Shown: piece by piece, positions 49,528-57,131 of the stretch
How positions within the stretch are numbered: position 1 is the stretch's first letter
Layout: every line of letters starts with the position of its first letter
Source: Microbacterium sp. EST19A
Lineage (GTDB): Bacteria; Actinomycetota; Actinomycetes; Actinomycetales; Microbacteriaceae
Assembly: GCF_019969685.1 (NCBI RefSeq)
Contig: NZ_JAHXYZ010000001.1
Coordinates: forward strand, 1,488,001 to 1,552,000
Length of the DNA stretch: 64,000 nt
Direction: 5' to 3'
The notes under the pieces: model-generated
Seen by the model: the letters and a program-made list of their open reading frames with translations, nothing else
Databases searched by the model: none
What the model was told of the DNA's origin: nothing
Program-made: the position numbers and the translations under genes

Positions 49528-50493
49528 GTGTCACTGTCGACCCCCACCTCAGCCAACCCGTCCACCCTGCCGAACGGCGTGATTCCCGCGTTGCCCACGC
49601 CCCTCACCGTCGATCGAGAACTCGACGAGCCGGCCCTCCGCGCCCTCATCGACCGAGCTGTCGGAAGCGGTGTCGACGGCGTTCTCGTGCTCGGATCGTC
49701 CGGGGAGGTGGCCTCCGTCGGCACCGCCGTGCGCGAGCGCACGGTCGAAGTCGGCCTCGACGCCGTCGGCGGCCGCGTGCCCGTCATCGTCGGCGTGGCC
49801 GCCACCGACCTGCACCACACCCGGGCCGACGTCGAGCGCGTCTGCGCTCTTCCGATCGCCGCCGTGCTGGTGGCACCACCCTCCTACGGAGTGCTCGACC
49901 AGCGCGGCGTCATCGCGCTCTATGAGGACATCGCCGGCGTCGCGAGCACACCCGTGCTCGGCTATCACATCCCCGCCTTCACCGGTGTGCGCCTCGAGCC
50001 GGCCACGGTCGCGCACCTCGCGGCATCCGGCGCGCTGGCCGGAGTCAAGGACTCGAACCGCGATCTCGAGTATCTGCAGCAGGTGATCGCGATCGGCGAC
50101 ACGACGGATCGCCCGTGGTTCACCTACGTGGGCACCGACTCGCTCATCCTGCCCAGCATTCTGCTCGGCGCGGCCGGAGGGATCACCCTCGCATCCTCGG
50201 TCGCACCGGGTCGGGTCGTCCGCCTCGTCGACGCCATCCGCACGGGAGACCTGTCGACAGCGCGCCACGCGCAGGCGGCTCTCACGAAGCTGATCCTCGC
50301 GCTGCGACGCGGACCCTTCCCGGCCGGCGCGAAGGGCGCACTGGCTCTGCAGGGGATCTGCACCCCGACGCTCGCCGCACCGCTGACCGGGCTGTCGACC
50401 GATGAGCTGCGCGAACTCGAGACCGCCCTGATCAAACTCGACGTCCCGGATCTCAGCGCCCTCTCCGGGGGCGTCACGAAGGAGGAGAGCTGA
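49528..50493 (+). CDS. DapA-family aldolase/dehydratase (sugar-acid type)
   Basis: A 321-residue class I aldolase-fold enzyme. The pyruvate-binding GSSGE motif is at residues 56-60, Tyr146 is in LGYHIPA and the Schiff-base Lys174 is in AGVKDSNRD; all fit DHDPS/NAL/KDG-aldolase members. GTG 49528 is only seven bases after the -10 box, so it is leaderless. It is first in an operon with an enolase-superfamily enzyme, so a 2-keto-3-deoxy sugar acid is a likely substrate rather than lysine precursors. The stop overlaps the next ATG by 1 nt. Confidence 0.88.
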   Translation: MSLSTPTSANPSTLPNGVIPALPTPLTVDRELDEPALRALIDRAVGSGVDGVLVLGSSGEVASVGTAVRERTVEVGLDAVGGRVPVIVGVAATDLHHTRADVERVCALPIAAVLVAPPSYGVLDQRGVIALYEDIAGVASTPVLGYHIPAFTGVRLEPATVAHLAASGALAGVKDSNRDLEYLQQVIAIGDTTDRPWFTYVGTDSLILPSILLGAAGGITLASSVAPGRVVRLVDAIRTGDLSTARHAQAALTKLILALRRGPFPAGAKGALALQGICTPTLAAPLTGLSTDELRELETALIKLDVPDLSALSGGVTKEES

Positions 50494-51611
50494 TGCCGCA
50501 CGGAGCCGTCCTCGTCGAGAGCATCGAGGTCTTCCCCGTCCGAGTGCCGCGCCGCGGCGTCTTCGCGCTGCAGCGTGGGAACTCCGATCAGTCCTCGTGG
50601 TTCTCGCTGGTGCGGGTGACGACACGCGACGGCAGCTACGGGTGGGGGGAGTGCGTCACCCGGGTGCGCTCGATGCACCGGGTCGTCGAGGATCAGCTCG
50701 ACGGGGTCGTCGTCGGCCGCGACATCTTCGACATCGAGGGGCTGCACCGCGCGATCGATCAGCAGGAGATGCTGGCGGTGGAGCGGCTCTGGCATTGGAA
50801 TCCCCTCCGCGCGGCGATCGAGATGGCCTTCTTCGACCTGCAGGGAAAGCACCTCGGCCTCTCGGTCGCGCAGCTCATCGGCGGGATCCGTCGTGAGCGC
50901 ATCCCCACCGTCAAGAACGTCGGTGTGGGAAGCCCGGAGCAGTCCGCCGAGCTCGCCCAGCACTACGTCGCCGCCGGGTATGAACTGCTCAAGGTGCGGG
51001 TCGGCGCCGACCCCCGTGCCGACGAAGCGCGTCTCCGCGCCATTCGCGAGGTCGTCGACGACGGCATCCGGATCCGGCTGGATGCGAACCAGGCGTGGGC
51101 CGCGCCCGAGGCGGTGGCCGCGATCGGCCGCTACACCCCCTACGGACTCGAGGCCGTCGAGCAGCCGTGCGCGTTCTGGGACGTCGAGTCCAACGCGCGC
51201 GTCGTGCAGGAGTCAGCGGTGCCGATCATCTCCGACGAGGGCTTCGTGTCATCGCCCGAAGCCCGGGTGCTGCTGTCGGGTCGGGGCGCCGATGTGCTCC
51301 ACGCCTACATCGGCAAATGCGGCGGCATCGCGCCGGTCATGGAGATAGCGGCGATCGCGCGCTCGTTCGGCGCGCGCATGACTCTCGGTGAGCGGGTGCC
51401 CCTCGGGATCTCCGAGGCCGCGCATCTGCAGGTCGCTGCGGCGCTTCCGGAGCTCGAATTCCCCTGCGCGCTCGCGTACGACCTGAACGAGTCGGACCTG
51501 CTCGTCGAGAGCCCGCGCCGCGAGGGCGGCGGTATCCACCTCCCCGACGGTCCCGGCCTCGGAGTGGACGTCGATCTCGAGCTGCTCGAACGGTATCGGC
51601 GGGACTCCTGA
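50493..51611 (+). CDS. Enolase-superfamily enzyme (mandelate racemase/muconate lactonizing type)
   Basis: A 372-residue enzyme with N-terminal capping domain (1-125) and TIM barrel (130-355). Metal ligands are Asp197 (RLDANQAW), Glu223 (AVEQP) and Asp248 (ISDEG). The acid/base positions are Lys167-x-Arg169 (LLKVRVG) and Lys275 (YIGKCGG), the MLE-like pattern with Arg in place of the second Lys. It abstracts the alpha-proton of a carboxylate, as a dehydratase, racemase or cycloisomerase. In this operon a sugar-acid dehydratase feeding the DapA-like aldolase is plausible, but MLE-type residues also allow a lactone-processing role. Confidence 0.88.
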   Translation: MPHGAVLVESIEVFPVRVPRRGVFALQRGNSDQSSWFSLVRVTTRDGSYGWGECVTRVRSMHRVVEDQLDGVVVGRDIFDIEGLHRAIDQQEMLAVERLWHWNPLRAAIEMAFFDLQGKHLGLSVAQLIGGIRRERIPTVKNVGVGSPEQSAELAQHYVAAGYELLKVRVGADPRADEARLRAIREVVDDGIRIRLDANQAWAAPEAVAAIGRYTPYGLEAVEQPCAFWDVESNARVVQESAVPIISDEGFVSSPEARVLLSGRGADVLHAYIGKCGGIAPVMEIAAIARSFGARMTLGERVPLGISEAAHLQVAAALPELEFPCALAYDLNESDLLVESPRREGGGIHLPDGPGLGVDVDLELLERYRRDS

Positions 51612-52555
51612 TGCCCGCCGAGATCATCATGGTCGAGGGGCGCATCGGCCGCGTGAAGCCCGTGCGCACCGCGATCGTCTGCGGATCGGACGCCTGGCTG
51701 TGGATCGACGCCGGCATCGCCGGGACGCCCCGCGATGCCATCCTTCCCGCACTCGCCACCCGCGGTCTGACGCCGCCCGCGCGGAACATCGCCGTCATCA
51801 CCCACGGCGACGTCGACCACTTCGGCGGCATCACGGAACTGCGAGAAGCAGTTCCGCAGCTGGTGACGATGGCGCACGCGCTCGACGCGCGGCTGATGGA
51901 GGATCTCGACGTGCTGGTCGCAGAGCGATACGACCGCTTTCGCGACGAGGGCGTCGTGCTCGATGACGATCGGGTGGCGCAGCTGCGCTCGCGTGCCGGC
52001 GAGGCTGTCGCCGTCGACGTTCGGCTCACGGGCGCTGCGCGCATCGACCTGGGTGACGGCGAGCACTGGCGCGTGCTGCCCGCGCCCGGTCATTCGGGCG
52101 GGCATGTCGTCGTGGTCTCGGACGCCCGCAGGCACGCTTTCCTCGGCGATGCCGTCATGGGGTGGGGAGTGATCGACGGTGAGGGGTGCCTTCTGCCGCC
52201 GCACTATATCGATGTGCTCGCCTATCGCTCGACGGTCGACCTGCTGCGCACGCTCGACCTCGAGACGATGGATGCCGCGCACGAGGCGCGGCTCACCGGC
52301 GCCTCCGTGGACGCTTTCCTCGCGGCGAGCGCGGAGGCGGTGGACGCGATCGGAACCGCGGTCTCGGCAGCGGACGCGGTCATCGAGTCCGATGCACCCG
52401 ACCGGCTGGCCCGCGTCTGCGCCGATGTGCACGCTCGGCTCGGGCGCTGGCCCGATGCCTCACCGCTGACGCTCGCCGACGCGGTGAGCGCGCATCTCGC
52501 GCAGCTGCGGGTCGGCTCGAACACGCACCCGTATGCGGACGGAGGCGTCGCGTGA
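51611..52555 (+). CDS. Metallo-beta-lactamase-fold hydrolase
   Basis: A 314-residue protein with the MBL fold. The metal motif reads THGDVDHFGG, where the usual HxHxDH has Asp instead of the second His. Later ligand candidates are PAPGHSGGH (His), FLGDAV (Asp) and AHEAR (His). A C-terminal helical extension (about 220-314) is present. It overlaps the enolase-superfamily stop codon and is followed by an overlapping GTG start. In context it may be a lactonase for a sugar lactone. The changed ligand could mean a single-metal or different-metal site. Confidence 0.83.
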   Translation: MPAEIIMVEGRIGRVKPVRTAIVCGSDAWLWIDAGIAGTPRDAILPALATRGLTPPARNIAVITHGDVDHFGGITELREAVPQLVTMAHALDARLMEDLDVLVAERYDRFRDEGVVLDDDRVAQLRSRAGEAVAVDVRLTGAARIDLGDGEHWRVLPAPGHSGGHVVVVSDARRHAFLGDAVMGWGVIDGEGCLLPPHYIDVLAYRSTVDLLRTLDLETMDAAHEARLTGASVDAFLAASAEAVDAIGTAVSAADAVIESDAPDRLARVCADVHARLGRWPDASPLTLADAVSAHLAQLRVGSNTHPYADGGVA

Positions 52556-53622
52556 TCGAGGACAGCAGCTTCCCGGCATCGGAGTACCTCGATCACCGGG
52601 ACCGTGTCGGCGAGGAGAAGCAGCTCTGGGAGAACAACGGCTGGAGCATCCGCGGCCGCGACGCCGACACCGACTACCTCTTCTGGAGCTCGCCGTACCT
52701 CATCCGTGGACTCGAGGGCGGGTCCTATCGTCCTGGGAACTTCGGTCTCGACCAGACGCTCTTCGTCGCGGCGCCGGCGGATGCCCCGCCCGAGCTGCAC
52801 GACAACGACTTCATCGCGATCGGCTGGGATGAGCGCGATCACTACGACTGGTCCGAGGTCACCGTCGCATCGACGCCGGGCGCCGTCGAGTGGACGACAC
52901 CGCACCGTACGTATCTGGCGGCGCCACCGACCTTCGGCATCGCGGGATCCCACGCGGGCGTCGAGGCCGACATCCGCATCGACCTCGATGCCGAGCCCAT
53001 GTGGTTCACCGATCCGGCGGAGAGCCTCGACGCCCGGGCGAACCGCTGGTGGATCGCATCGGGACGCGCGTCCGGCGAGCTCATCCTGCCGGGCAGGAGC
53101 GTATCGATCCGCGATGCGCACGCCGTGCACGAGCGGCACATCCATCTCGGGCGCACGCACGATCCGGTGCGTCTGCTCACCGGCGGGGGCGTGTGCTGGT
53201 ACACCGCCTCGGGTGAGGGACTGAGCGTCGCCCTGCTCGCGCGACCCTCGCTCGGCTCTGCCTGGGCGCAGGTGACCGTGGGCGAGCAGACGTGGGACGT
53301 GACCGGCGATGGTCTGTCGGTCCGCACCACGCGGACGTGGCTCGATCCCCAGACGAACATGCTCGTCGCGCAGGCGTGGGATGTCGCCATCGAGCTCCCG
53401 GAGGGAGCGGGATCGATCGAGCTCGCGCTGCAGGCGAAGGCCCGCGCCTACTACACGTGGGACTTCCTCGCGGAAGGGCAGACGATGCTCTACTGGTGGC
53501 TCTGCACCGGCACGGCCGAGGTGACTCAGGGCGATGCGCGGCACCGCGTGACCGATCTCCTGACCGAGGCTCATCTCAACCGCACGTTCTCTGTACGTCA
53601 CGACGGGAGCCGGAATGCCTGA
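52552..53622 (+). CDS. Unknown 356-aa cytosolic protein of the catabolic operon
   Basis: I do not recognise this family firmly. It starts at GTG 52552 (GTGA overlap). There is no signal peptide or membrane helix. The sequence is rich in Trp and beta-strand patterns (GWSIRGRDADTDYLFWSSPYLIRGL, TYLAAPPTFGIAGSHAGVEADIRIDL, VRLLTGGGVCWYTASGEG), suggesting a large beta-barrel or lipocalin-like fold such as AttH/CrtC-type proteins. It overlaps the SDR gene by 8 nt, so it belongs to the pathway. It may bind or isomerise a sugar derivative. Confidence 0.8.
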   Translation: MIEDSSFPASEYLDHRDRVGEEKQLWENNGWSIRGRDADTDYLFWSSPYLIRGLEGGSYRPGNFGLDQTLFVAAPADAPPELHDNDFIAIGWDERDHYDWSEVTVASTPGAVEWTTPHRTYLAAPPTFGIAGSHAGVEADIRIDLDAEPMWFTDPAESLDARANRWWIASGRASGELILPGRSVSIRDAHAVHERHIHLGRTHDPVRLLTGGGVCWYTASGEGLSVALLARPSLGSAWAQVTVGEQTWDVTGDGLSVRTTRTWLDPQTNMLVAQAWDVAIELPEGAGSIELALQAKARAYYTWDFLAEGQTMLYWWLCTGTAEVTQGDARHRVTDLLTEAHLNRTFSVRHDGSRNA

Positions 53623-54367
53623 TCGCATCGTCATCACCGGAGCAGGAGCCGGCATCGGCCGCGCCACCGCACGGCGGTTCGCCGCGGATGGCCATCAGGT
53701 CGCGGTGCTCGACCGAGACGCAGACCGAGTGCGCGAGGTGCTCGCGTCGCTTCATGGCGAGGGCCATCTCGCCGTTCCCGTGGACCTGGCCGACGCCGCC
53801 GCGGTGGAGCATGCCTTCTCGTCCATCGACGAGGCGTGGGGCGGACTCGACGTGCTGGTCAACAACGCGGCGCGATACGACCATCGGGGCGAGGTCGGCG
53901 AGCTGACCGACGACCAGTGGGACGACGTGCTGCAGGTCAACGTCCTCGGCGTCGTCCGCTGCACTCGTCAAGCTGTCGAGCGGATGCCGCGAGGCGGCGC
54001 CATCATCAATCTCACGGCCCTGCAGCGCGAGCGACCGATCGCCGGCTGGGCGGCCTACGCCGCGTCCAAGGCAGCGGTCGCCACGCTGACCCGTTCGATG
54101 GCCATCGACTACGCCGCTCGCGGGATCCGCGTCAACGCCGTCGAGCCGGGCGCGATCGCGGCCTGGGTGTCTCCCGACACGGCGCCGCCCGGCACCAGTC
54201 TCCTCGACCGCTTCGGAGCGCCTGAGGAGGTTGCGGCCGTGATCGCGTTCCTCGCGTCGCCGAGCGCGAGCTTCATCGTCGGCGAGATCATCCGCTGCGA
54301 CGGCGGGCGCAGCATCCTTCCGCGCAGCGATCCGCAGACGCAGACCGCTTCGGCCCTCGAACCCTGA
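53615..54367 (+). CDS. Short-chain dehydrogenase/reductase lacking the catalytic Ser
   Basis: A 250-residue classical SDR. It has TGAGAGIGRA (cofactor), LDRDADR after beta-2 (Asp favours NAD), VNNAARYD (NNAG-type) and YAASK with Tyr and Lys. The position 13 residues before the Tyr, normally Ser in NxSS, is Ala in INLTAL, with Thr one residue earlier. So it is either reduced in activity or uses the Thr. It likely oxidises a sugar or polyol hydroxyl. It overlaps the unknown protein gene and precedes a Gfo/Idh/MocA gene by 35 bp. Confidence 0.88.
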   Translation: MPDRIVITGAGAGIGRATARRFAADGHQVAVLDRDADRVREVLASLHGEGHLAVPVDLADAAAVEHAFSSIDEAWGGLDVLVNNAARYDHRGEVGELTDDQWDDVLQVNVLGVVRCTRQAVERMPRGGAIINLTALQRERPIAGWAAYAASKAAVATLTRSMAIDYAARGIRVNAVEPGAIAAWVSPDTAPPGTSLLDRFGAPEEVAAVIAFLASPSASFIVGEIIRCDGGRSILPRSDPQTQTASALEP

Positions 54368-54402
54368 TCCGTACCTCCTCAAAACCCACCGAAAGGGAAA
54401 TC

Positions 54403-55548
54403 ATGTCGAGCACTACCGTCCGCGTCGCGATCGTCGGACTCGTCCAAGGCCTGGAGGACGTCTATACCGTCCTGCACCACCCGCGCTACACCCTCGTCGC
54501 CGTCTGCGACACGAACCCTCGCCCGTGGCACTGGCTCACCGGTGAGGAGAACATCGACGAGGTCGATGCGAGCGCCGCCGTGTTCCAGCACCACAAGGAC
54601 TGGGTGAAGGCCTCGCGCAACGCCCCCGGATTCGGCGACGTCGAGTATCTCTCCGACTTCGACGCCGTGCTGGCGCGTGACGACATCGATGCCGTCGTGC
54701 TCGTCCTGCCGGATGTGCTGCACGCCCCGTTCGCGATCAAGGCTCTCGAGGCGCGCAAGTACGTCCTGTCGACGAAGCCGATGGCCCGCACGATGGACGA
54801 GGCCTTCGCGATCTCCGAGGCCGCTCGACAGAACCCGAACCACTACATGCTGGGCTTCCAGCTCAGCTACAGCGGCTTCGCGACGGCGATCCGCGAGATC
54901 ATCGCCTCGGGTGAGATCGGGACGCCGCGCCAGATCCGGTTCGACTACCACCGCGGCCCGTGGCGACCGGTTCACCGCAAGAAGTACGCCGAGGTCGATG
55001 GCTCGATGATCAAGGAGGGTGTGCACTGGCTCGACATGATCTACCGTCTCAGCGGGGAGCTCCCGTGGCAGGCGATCGCGGGCTTCGGCGGTCGCGAGAC
55101 CTTCCCCGATGACTTCGAGTTCGAGGACAACGGCGTGCTGATCATCGACTTCCCGGGCTTCCGGGCGGCGCACACGTTCACCTATTTCCGGCGTTCCCTG
55201 ACGCACTCCGACGACTTCCTGCTCGTCGGCGACCGCGGCACGATCCGTGGGACGTTCGAGAAGTTCGACGTCGAGACCGACGACGGCACCCGGACGGTGA
55301 TCCCGACCACGAGCCCTCTGGCCGACCAGCACCACTACGGCTACTACGAGATGCACGACGCCTTCAGCGCCATGGTGCTCGACGGTGTGGAGCCGTACAC
55401 GAACTGGCGCACGGGCCTCGAGAACATGCTCACCTGCTATGCGTCGCAGATCGCCGTCGCGGAGAACCGCATGGTGACCCGTGCGGAGTTCGCCGATGTG
55501 GACTGGCGCGAGACGCTCGTCGAGGAGAAGGCAGCCGCGGGCGCGTGA
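54403..55548 (+). CDS. Gfo/Idh/MocA-family oxidoreductase
   Basis: A 381-residue NAD(P)-dependent oxidoreductase. The N-terminal Rossmann domain starts RVAIVGLVQGLEDVYTVL, atypical because the glycine motif reads GLVQGLED instead of GxGxxG. The catalytic Lys is in STKPMARTMDEAF, where the usual EKP is TKP. The C-terminal beta-sheet domain has DGSMIKEGVHWLDMIY with the conserved His. Members oxidise sugars, inositols or their derivatives. AAAGGGA precedes the ATG, and the stop overlaps the next GTG by 4 nt. Confidence 0.88.
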   Translation: MSSTTVRVAIVGLVQGLEDVYTVLHHPRYTLVAVCDTNPRPWHWLTGEENIDEVDASAAVFQHHKDWVKASRNAPGFGDVEYLSDFDAVLARDDIDAVVLVLPDVLHAPFAIKALEARKYVLSTKPMARTMDEAFAISEAARQNPNHYMLGFQLSYSGFATAIREIIASGEIGTPRQIRFDYHRGPWRPVHRKKYAEVDGSMIKEGVHWLDMIYRLSGELPWQAIAGFGGRETFPDDFEFEDNGVLIIDFPGFRAAHTFTYFRRSLTHSDDFLLVGDRGTIRGTFEKFDVETDDGTRTVIPTTSPLADQHHYGYYEMHDAFSAMVLDGVEPYTNWRTGLENMLTCYASQIAVAENRMVTRAEFADVDWRETLVEEKAAAGA

Positions 55549-56279
55549 GCGAGAAGACATCTGCGGGTGCGGCGCTCGCCGTTCCCCTGTGGGACAGCAC
55601 GCCGAGCGGATGGGATGATCCGCGTTGGGCGGCTCTTCCCGGCCGGTCGCTGGTGGATGCCGAGACGGGTGCTGCCCCGCGGATGTCGACGCTCGTGCAG
55701 GCCGCATCGACGGACGGATTCCTCTGGGTGCGATTCACGGCGGAGGCCGCGGAGATCCGGGTCACGATGACGCGGTACAAGGACAAGGTGTGGCAGGAGG
55801 GCGCCGTCGAGGTCTACCTGCGCCCGCCGGGAGACCCGTGCCTGTACGAGTTCCAGGTGAGCCCCATCGGTACCGTCCGAGACCTCCGCGTGCATGACCC
55901 GGGCGGGCCCGTGCAGGTCTTCGACGACTCGTGGAGTTGCGCGGGGTGGGTGACCGATGCGCGGATCCGGCGCGATGCGCAACGGAACGTCTGCGGCTGG
56001 GACGCCGTCTTCGGCATCCCCTGGGGCGCGTTCGGCGCATCGGTGCCCGCCGGCGGCGATGGCCGATGGCGCATCGGCGCATTCCGCCTCGAGTGGGATC
56101 CCGACGAGTTCAGCGCCCTGCGCGCAGGCGGCGGCGGGGACCCGCACGGCGAGGATTTCCTGGTCGACATGGCCCTTGCTCCCTCCATGGAACACGGTGG
56201 ACCGGCCAATAGGATGAGCATCATTGCGCCGACGGCGATGTTGCCGCGTGATGCGGGAGGGGAGATACGAGCATGGTGA
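55545..56279 (+). CDS. CBM9-like carbohydrate-binding protein, apparently cytosolic
   Basis: A 244-residue protein starting at GTG 55545. A beta-sandwich of the family 9 carbohydrate-binding/DOMON type is suggested by STDGFLWVRFTAEAAEIRVTMTRYKDKVWQEGAVEVYLRP, FQVSPIGTVRDLRVHDP and the final WRIGAFRLEWDPDEFSALR. No signal peptide is seen, which is unexpected for a carbohydrate-binding module. It overlaps the Gfo/Idh gene by 4 nt and the GntR gene by 7 nt. It may act on an intracellular glycoside or be a sensor. Confidence 0.78.
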   Translation: MSEKTSAGAALAVPLWDSTPSGWDDPRWAALPGRSLVDAETGAAPRMSTLVQAASTDGFLWVRFTAEAAEIRVTMTRYKDKVWQEGAVEVYLRPPGDPCLYEFQVSPIGTVRDLRVHDPGGPVQVFDDSWSCAGWVTDARIRRDAQRNVCGWDAVFGIPWGAFGASVPAGGDGRWRIGAFRLEWDPDEFSALRAGGGGDPHGEDFLVDMALAPSMEHGGPANRMSIIAPTAMLPRDAGGEIRAW

Positions 56280-57004
56280 GCTGGCGAGCCGTCGGTGATC
56301 GTTCGAGTGTGCCGGAGCGAGTGGCCGACGAGATCCTGAGATTCATCGAGACCGAGGCCCTCAAGCCGGAGGATCGGCTGCCCTCGGAACGCGAGCTCGC
56401 CGAACTGCTGGGCGTCTCGCGGCCGTCCGTGCGGGAGGGCGTCAAGTTCCTTGAGGCCCGGGGTTACCTCGATGTCCGGCGCGGCCAGGGCGTGTTCATC
56501 CAGCGTCCACCGCTCTACGAGGGTCTGCGCAAGGGGCTGGATGAGGCCATCCTGACGGTCAACCACCTCTTCGACATGCGCGAGGCGCTCGAGGTCCCGG
56601 CCGCCGGCTGGGCGGCGAAGATCGGCGACGAAGAGGCGCTCGGCGCTGTCGAGGACGCGCTGCGTGCGCTGAACGCGAAGGCTGCCGAGCCTGTGAAGGA
56701 CTGGTCGACGCTCCAGGACCTGGATGTCGAGTTCCACATGCGCATCGCCGCGGCGGCGGACAACCCGTTCCTCGATCAGACGCTGGGTGTGCTCAACGAT
56801 CTCATCCGCGAGGGTATGCGTACGACCATCCAGGTCGAGGGGCGACTCGAGAAGTCGCGTCACGATCACGAAGCGATCCTGCACGCACTCAAGACGGGTG
56901 ACGAGGCGGGCGCGCGTGCCGCCGCACGTCGTCACATCCGCGCTGCCTACCGCACGGCGTTGCGGGCGAACGCGCTCGAATCCCCGGAGGCGCCGGCGGT
57001 GTGA
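56273..57004 (+). CDS. FadR-subfamily GntR transcriptional regulator
   Basis: A 243-residue regulator. The winged helix covers residues 12-80 (EILRFIETEALKPEDRLPSERELAELLGVSRPSVREGVKFLEARGYLDVRRGQGVFI). The FCD ligand domain covers 95-230 with metal-ligand candidates Asp151, His155, His199 and His221, typical of sensors of carboxylates such as sugar acids. It is last in the first plus-strand operon. Its probable operators are the near-identical blocks at 49474-49497 and 57030-57053, so it is likely an autoregulated repressor of the island. Confidence 0.92.
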   Translation: MVSWRAVGDRSSVPERVADEILRFIETEALKPEDRLPSERELAELLGVSRPSVREGVKFLEARGYLDVRRGQGVFIQRPPLYEGLRKGLDEAILTVNHLFDMREALEVPAAGWAAKIGDEEALGAVEDALRALNAKAAEPVKDWSTLQDLDVEFHMRIAAAADNPFLDQTLGVLNDLIREGMRTTIQVEGRLEKSRHDHEAILHALKTGDEAGARAAARRHIRAAYRTALRANALESPEAPAV

Positions 57005-57029
57005 TCACCGTCGTCGGCATGTGTTTTGA

Positions 57030-57077
57030 GGTCAGTGGTCAGACCTCTTGCCACAGGTGAGAATCTGGTGTTACGAT
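57030..57077 (+). promoter_or_regulatory. GntR operator and promoter of the transporter operon, site 2
   Basis: The block 57030-57053 contains the core palindrome GGTCAGACC (57037-57045) and is 23/24 identical to 49474-49497. TTGCCA (57048-57053), 18 bp, TACGAT (57072-57077) is the promoter. The operator ends on the -35 box in the same geometry as at site 1. Confidence 0.8.
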
Positions 57078-57131
57078 CACTCGACCACGGCCCCACGGTG
57101 TGTCAGCTCAACGACGAGAGAGGAACAGAAC

